The notes under the pieces: model-generated
What the model was told of the DNA's origin: nothing
What the model saw: only the letters and a program-made list of their open reading frames with translations
The model's database searches: none
DNA from: Aromatoleum diolicum
GTDB lineage: Bacteria; Pseudomonadota; Gammaproteobacteria; Burkholderiales; Rhodocyclaceae
Assembly (NCBI RefSeq): GCF_012910955.1
Contig: NZ_WTVQ01000028.1
Location: forward strand, 1 to 62,075
Length of the DNA stretch: 62,075 bases
Direction of reading: 5' to 3'
Position numbers and translations under genes: made by a program
In this document: in pieces, positions 34,906-42,595 of the stretch
How positions within the stretch are numbered: position 1 is the first letter of the stretch
Layout of the letters: each line of letters starts with the position of its first letter

Positions 34906-36162
34906 ATGAACTCGTTCAACAAGCGAACTGCGGTACGGATTGCGGTCGTCAGCGCACTGCTCGCTGCGCTGGCCAGTCCTGTCGCCTGGTTCGTCACGTA
35001 TAAACGTGCCGAGGATGGAACGGTATGGCTTGCAATCGACGAGTCACGCCGTCTTCTGCATCATTTCGGCGCTATTGACCTGACCGGCCTGGATGCAGGG
35101 GACAGCGCCCGGAAGGCGGCGGATGTCCTTGCAGGGGGACTCTTCGACATTGCTGAAATCTACGATCAGGAGGGACTCAAGCTCGCACACGCAATGACCG
35201 AGGAGGGCAAGGCGGTTGAGGAACAGCTGCCCTCCCACGCTCGTCCCATTTACCGTGCGGGCTTTCACGAGAGCTTCAGACTTGAAGACAAGCGTTGGGC
35301 ATTGCGGGTTTTTGTGCCGCTGCGAGGGGCCGCCGACGCGGATCGAATCACTGGATACTTCGAAGGTGTCCGCGTCGTTCCCCCGTGGCTGCGCGAGCAG
35401 CTGCGTGCGGACGCGCTCAGCGGCGCCCTGATGGTGGGGTTCGCGTCGCTGCTGTGCGGCAGCGCAATCTATCCCGTTGTCCTAATCCTGTCCGCCGACA
35501 ATGAGCGCAAGGCCCGCGAAATCCTCGATTCGCACCTCTCGATGATGGAAGCGCTCGGGCGTGCCGTCGCAATGCGGGATTCCGACACCGGGGCCCACAA
35601 TTTCCGGGTTGCCTGGATTGCTGCGCGCATCGGCGAACGCCTCGATCTGGCCGGGAGGGCCATGCAGTCCTTGATCGTCGGCAGTTTTCTGCACGATGTC
35701 GGCAAGATCAGCATTCCCGATGCAATTCTGCTCAAACCGGGCAAGCTCGACGCCGAAGAGAGCAAGATCATGCACACGCACGTGGCGCATGGCGAGGAAA
35801 TTGTTTCCGGCATCGGATGGCTGGAGGACGCGAATGCGATTGTCGCGGCCCATCATGAAAAGTGGGACGGCTCGGGTTACCCGCGCAAACTGGCGGGGGA
35901 CGAAATCCCGCTTTCCGCCCGCATATTTTCTGTGGCGGACGTCTTCGATGCGCTCAGCTCGAAACGACCCTACAAAGAGCCGATGAGCTTCGAGGCAACG
36001 ATGTCGATCCTGGAGGCCGACACCGGAAGCCACTTCGACCCGCAGGTGATGACTGCCTTCCGCCCCATTGCCCGCGAGGTATTCAATTGCCTTGGCCGCT
36101 GTAACGAGGAAGATGTCCGGCGCCTGCTGGAAGAGCGGGTTCGCTTTCATTTCGGCGTTTAA
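34906..36162 (+). CDS. Membrane HD-GYP cyclic-di-GMP phosphodiesterase
   Basis: 418 residues: a transmembrane helix at about 10-30, a periplasmic sensor-like region to about 168, a second helix at about 170-195, then an HD-GYP domain. The His-Asp pair is at 263-264 (FLHDVGKISIPD), the downstream His residues at 290-295 and 316-317, and the GYP signature at 324-326 (DGSGYP). All metal-binding and signature residues are present, so it should hydrolyse cyclic-di-GMP. ATG 34906 opens the first helix directly. It has no receiver domain and appears monocistronic. Confidence 0.9.
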   Translation: MNSFNKRTAVRIAVVSALLAALASPVAWFVTYKRAEDGTVWLAIDESRRLLHHFGAIDLTGLDAGDSARKAADVLAGGLFDIAEIYDQEGLKLAHAMTEEGKAVEEQLPSHARPIYRAGFHESFRLEDKRWALRVFVPLRGAADADRITGYFEGVRVVPPWLREQLRADALSGALMVGFASLLCGSAIYPVVLILSADNERKAREILDSHLSMMEALGRAVAMRDSDTGAHNFRVAWIAARIGERLDLAGRAMQSLIVGSFLHDVGKISIPDAILLKPGKLDAEESKIMHTHVAHGEEIVSGIGWLEDANAIVAAHHEKWDGSGYPRKLAGDEIPLSARIFSVADVFDALSSKRPYKEPMSFEATMSILEADTGSHFDPQVMTAFRPIAREVFNCLGRCNEEDVRRLLEERVRFHFGV

Positions 36163-36464
36163 TGCCTGAAAGGACAAGAACCAAGCGCCCTCCAGAACCG
36201 CGACCGCGTTCTTTCGATTGGCACTCTTGTCCCGCGTGCAGGCTCCGCACGCCGTTCAGCGTCAGGCCGGCGACGGCAAGCAATTTCAGCTCGCGCGCCG
36301 TTCAGCATTGATTCACGTCTGTGTGCACACAATGCGTTCCATGCGATCGCGGCAGGCAAGGCAGCAATCATGACTTGGCTTGACGCTTGCCTTGGAAGAA
36401 GTCGCCCATCGTCCGAGCTGATTGCTCCCATCGCTGGACATCCCCCAACCGCCGGAGAACGCGC
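36163..36464. other. Intergenic region with a perfect palindrome
   Basis: About 300 bp between the HD-GYP and ferric-reductase-like genes. TGTGTGCACACA at 36320-36331 is a perfect 12-bp palindrome 134 bp upstream of the next ATG and could be a repressor site. No gene was found. Confidence 0.45.
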
Positions 36465-37784
36465 ATGATTCCCGCACTGACTGCATTGATCGCCATTGTT
36501 GCCGGCACCTGGGGCTGGGGCCTTGTCGTGAACGGTGCCGGTCCGGGATCACTGCCGTGGGTCGTCTACGACCAGGGGCTCTACCTGAGCGGCCTGCTCG
36601 CGATTGCATTGATGTCGCTCGCGATGGTGATGGCGGCGCGACCGCTCTGGGCCGAGCGCCTGCTCGGGGGCATGGACCGCACCTACCGACTGCACAAGTG
36701 GGCGGGCATTCTGGCCGCCGGATTCGCATCATTGCATTGGCTGCTCGAGATGTCCGATGACGTGATCGAGAAACTGTACGGTGAAGCCGGCCGCGCGGGT
36801 GACGAGGACGTCTCGGGCGTGCTGGATACGCTCCGGGATGCCGGGGAGGAACTCGGCGAGTTCGCAATCTACCTCGTCCTCGCGATGATCGTCCTGGCGC
36901 TGTGGAAGCGCTTTCCGTACAAATTCTGGCGACATATTCACCGGGCGATGCCGGTCCTGTACCTGATGCTCGCATTTCATGCCGCCGTGCTGGCGCCGAC
37001 GACTTACTGGAGCGAGCCGACCGGGTTGCTGCTTGCAATGGCATTGTCCGCCGGCACGGTCGCCGCCGTCTGGTCCCTGACCGGGCGCATTGGCCGCGGC
37101 CGGCAGGCCCAGGGTATCGTGACCGCAGTAGCCTCACCGGCGGCGAACGTGACTGAAGTGGTTTGTCGCCTCGACGGGAACTGGCGCGGACACCAGGCGG
37201 GGCAGTTCGCATTCGTGACCTTCAATCGGTTGGAGGGCGCGCATCCATTCACGATTGCCAGCGCGGACAAGGGCGACCGTAGCGTGGGGTTCCAGATCAA
37301 GGCGCTCGGCGACTACACTCGTGAGCTCTCGCGCCGCATCACTGTCGGCCAACCCGTAACCGTCGAAGGCCCGTATGGACGCTTCGAACTGGCGCGTCAG
37401 GACCGCAAGGCGAGGCAAATCTGGGTCGCTGGCGGAATCGGCATCACGCCCTTCCTCGCCTGGCTCGACGCGCTTCGGGGAAATCCCTCCGCAGCGCCGG
37501 TTGCCGACCTGCACTACTGCACCCGCGCCGGCGCGGACGACCCGTTCGTGGGCCGACTGGAAACGCTGTGCCAAGACCTGCCGTCTGTAACGCTGCATGT
37601 TCATGACACCGCTCGAGATGGCGCCCTGAGCGCCGAAAGGTTGGCGAGCTTGCATGACCGCGGTCAGCGGGTGGAAGTGTGGTTCTGCGGCCCGCGTGCA
37701 TTTGCAGAGCAGCTGCGAAGCGGATTCGCGCGAGCCTGGCTCGGCCGCTTCCGCTTCCATCAGGAAGCCTTCGACATGCGGTGA
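36465..37784 (+). CDS. Ferric reductase-like flavocytochrome (FRE/NOX-type)
   Basis: 439 residues. About six transmembrane helices occupy residues 1-215, with paired heme-ligand candidates in YRLHKWAGI and ASLHWLLEM and again in WRHIHRAMP and MLAFHAAVL. From about 220 follow FAD-binding (AHPFTIAS near 265) and NAD(P)H-binding motifs (AGGIGITPFLAW near 330, WFCGPRAF near the end). It should pass electrons from NAD(P)H across the membrane to ferric iron or oxygen. ATG 36465 follows a GGAG site. Gene debris follows directly after its stop. Confidence 0.87.
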   Translation: MIPALTALIAIVAGTWGWGLVVNGAGPGSLPWVVYDQGLYLSGLLAIALMSLAMVMAARPLWAERLLGGMDRTYRLHKWAGILAAGFASLHWLLEMSDDVIEKLYGEAGRAGDEDVSGVLDTLRDAGEELGEFAIYLVLAMIVLALWKRFPYKFWRHIHRAMPVLYLMLAFHAAVLAPTTYWSEPTGLLLAMALSAGTVAAVWSLTGRIGRGRQAQGIVTAVASPAANVTEVVCRLDGNWRGHQAGQFAFVTFNRLEGAHPFTIASADKGDRSVGFQIKALGDYTRELSRRITVGQPVTVEGPYGRFELARQDRKARQIWVAGGIGITPFLAWLDALRGNPSAAPVADLHYCTRAGADDPFVGRLETLCQDLPSVTLHVHDTARDGALSAERLASLHDRGQRVEVWFCGPRAFAEQLRSGFARAWLGRFRFHQEAFDMR

Positions 37785-37789
37785 AGAAT

Positions 37790-37948
37790 GCGCGAAGCGC
37801 CGGCGCACGCCAGGTCGAAGGCGCCCGCCTGGCGCTGCAGCGTAACCTCGGCCTCGGCGGCGCCTGCGTCGTCACGAAGGCCCTGACCCTTGAAGGGCTA
37901 GACGTATTGGTGCTTGAAAAGTACTCGCTGCCGCGCTACAAGACCTGA
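37790..37948 (+). pseudogene. Joined remnants of a thiolase and a geranylgeranyl-reductase-like gene
   Basis: One open frame reads SAGARQVEGARLALQRNLGLGG, which is the extreme C-terminus of a thiolase / acetyl-CoA acetyltransferase (pattern ALQHNLGLGGA). It continues without a stop into LEGLDVLVLEKYSLPRYKT, the N-terminal FAD-binding region of a geranylgeranyl-reductase-like flavoprotein, then a stop. Each piece is only 20-30 codons. This is a scar where two unrelated genes were joined and almost wholly deleted. Assignment is by motif memory and the pieces are short. Confidence 0.55.
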
Positions 37949-38103
37949 CTTAAACTAACTGACCTCCATCAAACACGGGCGCTTCAATAGCGTGGGAGCA
38001 TGATCCTGCGCCGCTGCCAGCAGCTGATCCTCGATCAGCGCGGACGATCTTGCCTCGCTGGCCTCGCTCTGTACAAGCTTCATTTCATCTGAGGACAAAT
38101 CCC

Positions 38104-38577
38104 ATGGGCAACACTGATCACCTGTATGTGATCTATTCCGAGTCGGAGTTCAAGTCGGAGGGCGACGGGGCCGGCGGCTTCTGGTCAGTCGAAGACGGAT
38201 GGGGCCCGCTGGAAACCGCGACACGTTTCAGTCGGGAAGAAATGGCTGTGTACAAGCTCCCGTTCTGCCCTGCACTCGACGCATTGTGGATACCGGAGGG
38301 GGCAGAGATCGACGTACAGAAACACGAAAACGGGAGCGAAGATGCGCGTCAGCTCAAGTGGTTCGCCGTGACCGGCCGCATTCCCGGCGACAACGACAAC
38401 TGCACCATCATTGTCGAATGTACGTCCCGACAGGCCGCCATGAACGCGCTCACCGAAGCTCTCTGGAGCAAGGCGGAATCGCACGATCGGGCACAGGTCG
38501 AAGCCGAGCATGGCGCTCCGGTCTGGTTCGTTTCCGTGCTGAGCTCACAGACAGAGATCTTCTACGAACCTCTCTGA
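38104..38577 (+). CDS. Hypothetical protein
   Basis: 157 residues, soluble, acidic, with no signal peptide or membrane segment. The start ATG 38104 gives MGNTDHLYVIYSESE. Notable segments are a Gly/Trp-rich stretch GGFWSVEDGWGPLETATRFS near residues 22-41 and the end WFVSVLSSQTEIFYEPL. I do not recognise a family. It lies alone, converging with the cardiolipin-synthase-like gene 28 bp away. Confidence 0.6.
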   Translation: MGNTDHLYVIYSESEFKSEGDGAGGFWSVEDGWGPLETATRFSREEMAVYKLPFCPALDALWIPEGAEIDVQKHENGSEDARQLKWFAVTGRIPGDNDNCTIIVECTSRQAAMNALTEALWSKAESHDRAQVEAEHGAPVWFVSVLSSQTEIFYEPL

Positions 38578-38605
38578 TCCGTCAGCTCGCAATCCCCCAC
38601 GTTAT

Positions 38606-39886
38606 CTACAGCTGTGCGCCGATGAGCGACGCTGCATGCTCCAGAAATTTTTCAGAAAGCGGCCGCTGCTGCCACTCGTGCAGGCTGATCTGGCGCGAGC
38701 GCGACAGATCGGCATTGAACACGTCGACTTGCTGGCGAGCGAAATCGGCCGCGTAAATGTTCAGATTGGCTTCGTCGTTGAGGCGAAAGGAACGGGTGTC
38801 GAAATTGGTCGAGCCGACCGACACCATCAGACTGTCAATGATCAACACCTTGCAGTGATACATCGTCGGCTGGTACTCGTGAATCTCGGCGCCGGCGGCA
38901 AGCAGGTCTCCCCATCGGGCACGCGAGGCGCGCCGGACGATTGCCGCGTCGGTGTGCTCGCCGGGCACGATGATCTGCACCTTGACCCCGCGCTTAAGCG
39001 CATCTGCGAGCGCCTGAGTGCTTAGCTTGTCGGGGACGAAATAGGCACTCGACAAGTGGATCGAATGCTGCGCCGACGTAATCGCCAGCAGGTACATCAA
39101 ATGCATGCTCTCGCTGCCGCCGGAGGGCGAACTGCTGAACATCTGGGCGGCGTCGTTCCCGGCTGCCGGCAGCTCGGGGAAGTAGTTGTCGCCGTGCAGG
39201 ACGGCGCCGGTGGCCTTGATCCAGTTGTCGAGAAATACTGCCTGCATTTGCGCCACGACCGGACCCTCGGCACTGAAGTGGGTGTCGCGCCAGTGCTGCG
39301 GATCCTGGGCATCGCCCGTCCAAAGGCCGGCGATGCCGACGCCGCCGGTAAAGCCCACCTTGCCGTCCACAACCAGCACTTTACGGTGGGTACGGTTGTT
39401 CATGCGCGCCAGGGAGTACCAGGCGGGCTTGTGAAACTTGCGCACTTCGACCCCGGCCGCCTCCATGGTAGCGAGATGCGTCGGGTCCATTTTGTTGCTG
39501 CCGACCCAGTCGAGCAGCACGTGCACCTTGACGCCGGCGCGGGCACGTTCGGCCAGCGCGTCGGCGAACTCCTTGCCGATTGCATCCGACCAGTAAATGT
39601 AGCTCTCGAATGTGATGGTCTTCTTCGCGTCGCGAATGGAAGCGAGCATGGCGGGAAAAATTCGGTCGCCATTCAACAGGGCTTCGAAACGGTTGCCCTG
39701 CAGGATGGCCGGCCCGAGCAGTACACCCATCGCGCGCGCAAAAGCCGGATCAGCCGCTGCGTAAAGGCGCTCGACGCTTTGCTCGATTTTCTTTTCGCCA
39801 GTGGTGAAGTTCAGCGCCAGGATGCCCACAAACAGCACCAACACAGCGGCGATGAGAAACCCCGGCATGGAGAGTATTGCTTTCAT
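38606..39886 (-). CDS. Phospholipase D-like cardiolipin synthase
   Basis: 426 residues with an N-terminal membrane anchor (about residues 8-25) and two PLD domains. The first H-x-K-x4-D is HRKVLVVDGKVGFTGG near 160, the second YHCKVLIIDSLMVSVGSTN near 345; each is followed by the G-S/T-x-N type end. Two intact HKD motifs make a cardiolipin synthase of the ClsA/ClsB type the likeliest call, making cardiolipin from phosphatidylglycerol. A wider phospholipase D role cannot be excluded. It is downstream of the glycine-zipper gene on the same strand. Confidence 0.87.
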   Translation of the reverse strand: MKAILSMPGFLIAAVLVLFVGILALNFTTGEKKIEQSVERLYAAADPAFARAMGVLLGPAILQGNRFEALLNGDRIFPAMLASIRDAKKTITFESYIYWSDAIGKEFADALAERARAGVKVHVLLDWVGSNKMDPTHLATMEAAGVEVRKFHKPAWYSLARMNNRTHRKVLVVDGKVGFTGGVGIAGLWTGDAQDPQHWRDTHFSAEGPVVAQMQAVFLDNWIKATGAVLHGDNYFPELPAAGNDAAQMFSSSPSGGSESMHLMYLLAITSAQHSIHLSSAYFVPDKLSTQALADALKRGVKVQIIVPGEHTDAAIVRRASRARWGDLLAAGAEIHEYQPTMYHCKVLIIDSLMVSVGSTNFDTRSFRLNDEANLNIYAADFARQQVDVFNADLSRSRQISLHEWQQRPLSEKFLEHAASLIGAQL

Positions 39887-39957
39887 TCCACGATTGTCGA
39901 TTGCATGAGTGCGGGGCTTTCCGCGCAGTGCGTCACCAATGTGTTGCCATGAACAAC

Positions 39958-39980
39958 GGGCGGCGGTGATGCCGCCGCCC
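39958..39980 (-). terminator. Stem-loop after glycine-zipper gene
   Basis: GGGCGGCGG and CCGCCGCCC form a perfect 9-bp stem around TGATG, 14 bp past the stop of the leftward glycine-zipper gene. Only a weak T-containing tail (GTTGTT) follows on that strand, so some read-through into the PLD gene is possible. Confidence 0.5.
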
Positions 39981-39994
39981 GCGCCATTGCTCTC

Positions 39995-40489
39995 TTAACG
40001 ATTGCCAATGCGCTCCCACGCATCACGCGTGGCGTTCCGTGCTTGATTCCATTGAAGTTGCGATGCGCCGCGTGCGCCGTCCCAGTCGCGCGAAAGATCT
40101 GCTTCGACGTCGTCGAAGCTGCGACCCGGATATTTGGCGTATGAACTCACACCATAGCCGTAGGCCGGACCATAGTCGTCGAAGCTGGTGGCGTTCTCGA
40201 CGTACGGCCGGCCTTTGAAGTTGTCGCGCCAATAGGCCTCTTCGCTCGTCGGATCAATCACCTCGGCAACACCCTTGCCGGCGAGCCCGCCGACAATCGC
40301 ACCGACCGCGGCGCCAACGACGGTGCCAACCGGGCCGACGACGGTACCTGCTGCCGCGCCGGCTGCCGCCCCACCAACCACTGCACCGACACCTGTGCCG
40401 ATCGGGTGCGCCCCGGGTGCACCACTGATCGGGTCGCGGTTCGCGTTCGTGTCGCTGGACCTGCTCGGGTCATTCTTTTCGTAGTTCAT
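39995..40489 (-). CDS. Glycine-zipper protein
   Basis: 164 residues. Residues 28-75 form a glycine zipper of small residues (GTGVGAVVGGAAAGAAAGTVVG, then GAAVGAIVGGLAGKG) that can pack in or on a membrane. The C-terminal half has W-R-D-N-F, Y-G-P-A-Y-G-Y-G and W-x-x-x-R-x-A-W segments and resembles small stress-induced proteins found beside similar genes. No signal peptide precedes the zipper. ATG 40489 follows GGATATCC-type sequence. It is divergent from the membrane protein at 40939 across a 450-bp region. Confidence 0.78.
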   Translation of the reverse strand: MNYEKNDPSRSSDTNANRDPISGAPGAHPIGTGVGAVVGGAAAGAAAGTVVGPVGTVVGAAVGAIVGGLAGKGVAEVIDPTSEEAYWRDNFKGRPYVENATSFDDYGPAYGYGVSSYAKYPGRSFDDVEADLSRDWDGARGASQLQWNQARNATRDAWERIGNR

Positions 40490-40938
40490 GTGGATATCCT
40501 TTGGTAGTTGGGATGATCTGGGGGCATGCGATTCGATTCCGCAGTGGCCACGCGAAGCACAATTCCCGTCACCAGCAGCGCTGCTGCACTTTGCCTTTAC
40601 CAGTGGTATTGATCTTCGAGGTGGGCCCGGCAAGTGTCTGTGCGCTGTCGCGCATTGCGGCGGGACTTCAGAACCGCCACGAGATGGCAGTGCGACGGCT
40701 TTTGCGCACGTCGGCTGTCCGGCTCGCTGCTGACGTTCATTTCGCCGATTTCGATGAGCTCTCCCCACGCGCAAAGCGTTGCCCGGCTTGTGCGGGGGGC
40801 TTGGATAGCGACCGTTTGCAAGCCCGCGGGGCCTGTGTTGGTCATCGCACAGACTCGACATCCCTGAGGGCATACGGTGCAACTCGTGCCCTCGTCATGA
40901 GGCATGACACTTCCCAAACTGCAACCCTAAGGACTGAA
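40490..40938. other. Intergenic region with structured repeat near right end
   Basis: About 450 bp between divergent genes. Its right end holds a 78-bp repeat with two hairpins (annotated separately). The rest has no gene I can support. Confidence 0.4.
40831..40908 (+). repeat. 78-bp double-hairpin repeat, copy 1
   Basis: 72 of 78 bases match copy 2 at 46111-46188. It contains two adjacent inverted repeats kept in both copies: GAGGGCA (40866-40872) with TGCCCTC (40887-40893), and GTCATG-AGG-CATGAC (40894-40908). It ends 30 bp before the start of the membrane protein gene, so it could act as a leader structure or operator. It lacks integron attC core sites. Confidence 0.85.
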
Positions 40939-41916
40939 ATGCTCGCTACTACCACCGCACCTCTTGCACCACTGGAACGCGGATACGGCCTAGCTGACGA
41001 CTACGCCGATGCGCGACGTTCCGTGACCAGCGCCGTCTCGTGGGGCGCCATCGCTGCTGGCGCTGCCGCCGGCGCCTCCTTGTCGGTGATCCTGCTGATT
41101 CTCGGCGTCGGGTTAGGCTTGTCATCGGTGTCGCCGTGGGCGCGCGAAGGCGTCAGCGCAGCGACCTTTGGCGTGTCCACCATCGTGTGGCTGACGCTCA
41201 CGCAGTTGCTTTCGTCTGCGATGGGTGGCTACCTGGCCGGCCGACTGCGAACAAAATGGATGGATACGCACACGGACGAGGTCTATTTCCGTGACACCGC
41301 TCACGGCTTTCTGGCTTGGGCCGTGGCCTCACTGGCCACCGCGGTACTGCTGACTTCGGCTATCGGGTCCATCCTGAGTGGCGGCATCCAGGCCGGGGCC
41401 TCGGTAGTCGGTGGTGTAGCCAACACGGCCACCGTGGCTGCGGGCGGCTTCGCTGCACCCGGGAAGATGGCGTCTGAGGAAAGTGGGCCAATGGCTTACT
41501 TTGTCGATTCCCTGTTTCGCCGGAATGGGAGCGCTGAGGCTGCCAGTTCGACCGGGGCTGCGATGCCTGCCGAAGCGTCCGAGCGCACAATGACCAATGA
41601 GGCCGCGGAGGTGGGGCGTATTTTCATGAACGCCAGCCGTGCAGAACGCCTGCCGCCCGAGGACATACGGTACGTCGGTCAGCTCGTTGCCCAACGCACG
41701 GCGGTGTCGCAGCAAGAGGCCGAGAAGCGCGTGACTGACGTCTACGCGCGCGCTCAGGCCAAGCTGCACGATGCCGAAGTTGCCGCGAAAGACACCGCCG
41801 ACAAGGCGCGCAAGGCGTCGGCCTACGCGGCGCTGTGGATTTTTGTGTCATTGCTCAGCGGTGCCTTTGTCGCCAGCCTGGCAGCAACCTACGGTGGCCG
41901 GCAGCGTGACGCCTGA
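40939..41916 (+). CDS. Multi-helix membrane protein of unknown function
   Basis: 325 residues. Two hydrophobic helices lie at about 35-62 (WGAIAAGAAAGASLSVILLILGVG) and 75-103, a third at about 118-145 and a last at about 300-320. Between them are a Gly/Ala-rich segment and a cytosolic helix with charged repeats (AQAKLHDAEVAAKDTADKARKA). It resembles membrane proteins found in stress-gene clusters of proteobacteria but has no known function. A TAAGGACTG site precedes the ATG. It is followed 38 bp later by the 23-residue membrane peptide gene. Confidence 0.75.
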   Translation: MLATTTAPLAPLERGYGLADDYADARRSVTSAVSWGAIAAGAAAGASLSVILLILGVGLGLSSVSPWAREGVSAATFGVSTIVWLTLTQLLSSAMGGYLAGRLRTKWMDTHTDEVYFRDTAHGFLAWAVASLATAVLLTSAIGSILSGGIQAGASVVGGVANTATVAAGGFAAPGKMASEESGPMAYFVDSLFRRNGSAEAASSTGAAMPAEASERTMTNEAAEVGRIFMNASRAERLPPEDIRYVGQLVAQRTAVSQQEAEKRVTDVYARAQAKLHDAEVAAKDTADKARKASAYAALWIFVSLLSGAFVASLAATYGGRQRDA

Positions 41917-41954
41917 CTATCCAATGTAAATATCCGACTTCAAGAGGCTCCACC

Positions 41955-42026
41955 ATGCGTTCACTCATGCTGCTGTTTTTAGGCATACCCATCCCGATCA
42001 TCATCCTGATTGCGTTGTTGACGTGA
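41955..42026 (+). CDS. 23-residue hydrophobic membrane peptide
   Basis: Encodes MRSLMLLFLG-IPIPIIIL-IALLT, a single hydrophobic helix with a Gly-Ile-Pro-Ile-Pro core. Purine-rich CAAGAGGCTCCACC precedes the ATG. A second copy of the same coding text at 46190-46250 keeps the reading frame (F-L-G-I-P-V-P-T-I-I-L-I-A-L-F-V-H) with silent and conservative changes but has lost its start. The frame-preserving differences argue that this is a real tiny gene. Confidence 0.6.
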   Translation: MRSLMLLFLGIPIPIIILIALLT

Positions 42027-42056
42027 TTGCACACCACTCGCCCGGCAAATAACCAA
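41977..42056 (+). repeat. Small-membrane-peptide repeat, copy A
   Basis: Covers most of the tiny membrane-peptide gene and about 30 bp downstream (ATTGCACACCACT, then ATAACCAA). It matches 46190-46275 in the same orientation. Together with the 78-bp repeat it flanks the DUF421-ligD-ku unit as one side of a direct repeat. Confidence 0.8.
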
Positions 42057-42084
42057 GCGCAAGTCTGTTGCGGGCGACCATCCG

Positions 42085-42595
42085 GTGAACATCTTCGACT
42101 TCGACCTGGCAGGCATTCTCCTTCACGGTGTCACCGCTGGAACTGGTGCTGCGCGGCACGCTGATGTACTGGTTCCTCTTCATCCTCTTGCGCTTCATTC
42201 TGCGGCGCGACGTCGGATCGTTGGGCATCAGCGACTTCCTGTTCGTGGTGATCATTGGCGATGCCGCGCAGAACGGCATGACCGGCAACGCCACCTCGGC
42301 CACCGATGGGATGGTGCTGATCGGCACGCTCGTCTTCTGGAGCTACATGCTCGACTTCATGAGCTTCCAGTTCCCGGTCATACAGCGCTTCACTTCAGCG
42401 CCGCGCCTGTGCCTGGTGCGCGATGGAAAGCTGCAGCGCCGGAACATGCGCCGGGAGTTCATCACCGACGAGGAGTTGAACGCGAAGATCCGGCAGGAGG
42501 GTGTCGACGGCCTCGCCAACGTCAAGCGCATGTACCTCGAAGCGGACGGCGAGATTAGCCTGATCTCTAAGGACGAGCCGAAGGCCACAGCATGA
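42085..42595 (+). CDS. DUF421 (YetF-like) membrane protein, probably frameshifted near its start
   Basis: From GTG 42128 the frame gives 155 residues with two to three membrane helices (MYWFLFILLRFILRR, SDFLFVVIIGDAAQN, VFWSYMLDFMSF) and a DUF421 soluble end (LVRDGKLQRRNMRREFITDEELNAKIRQEGV). The family N-terminus (N-I-F-D-F-D-L-A-G-I-L-L-H) is present but in another frame from GTG 42085; removing one G at about 42127 joins the two. Either the start was moved to GTG 42128 or the gene carries a one-base insertion. Its stop overlaps the LigD start by 4 bp. Confidence 0.75.
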
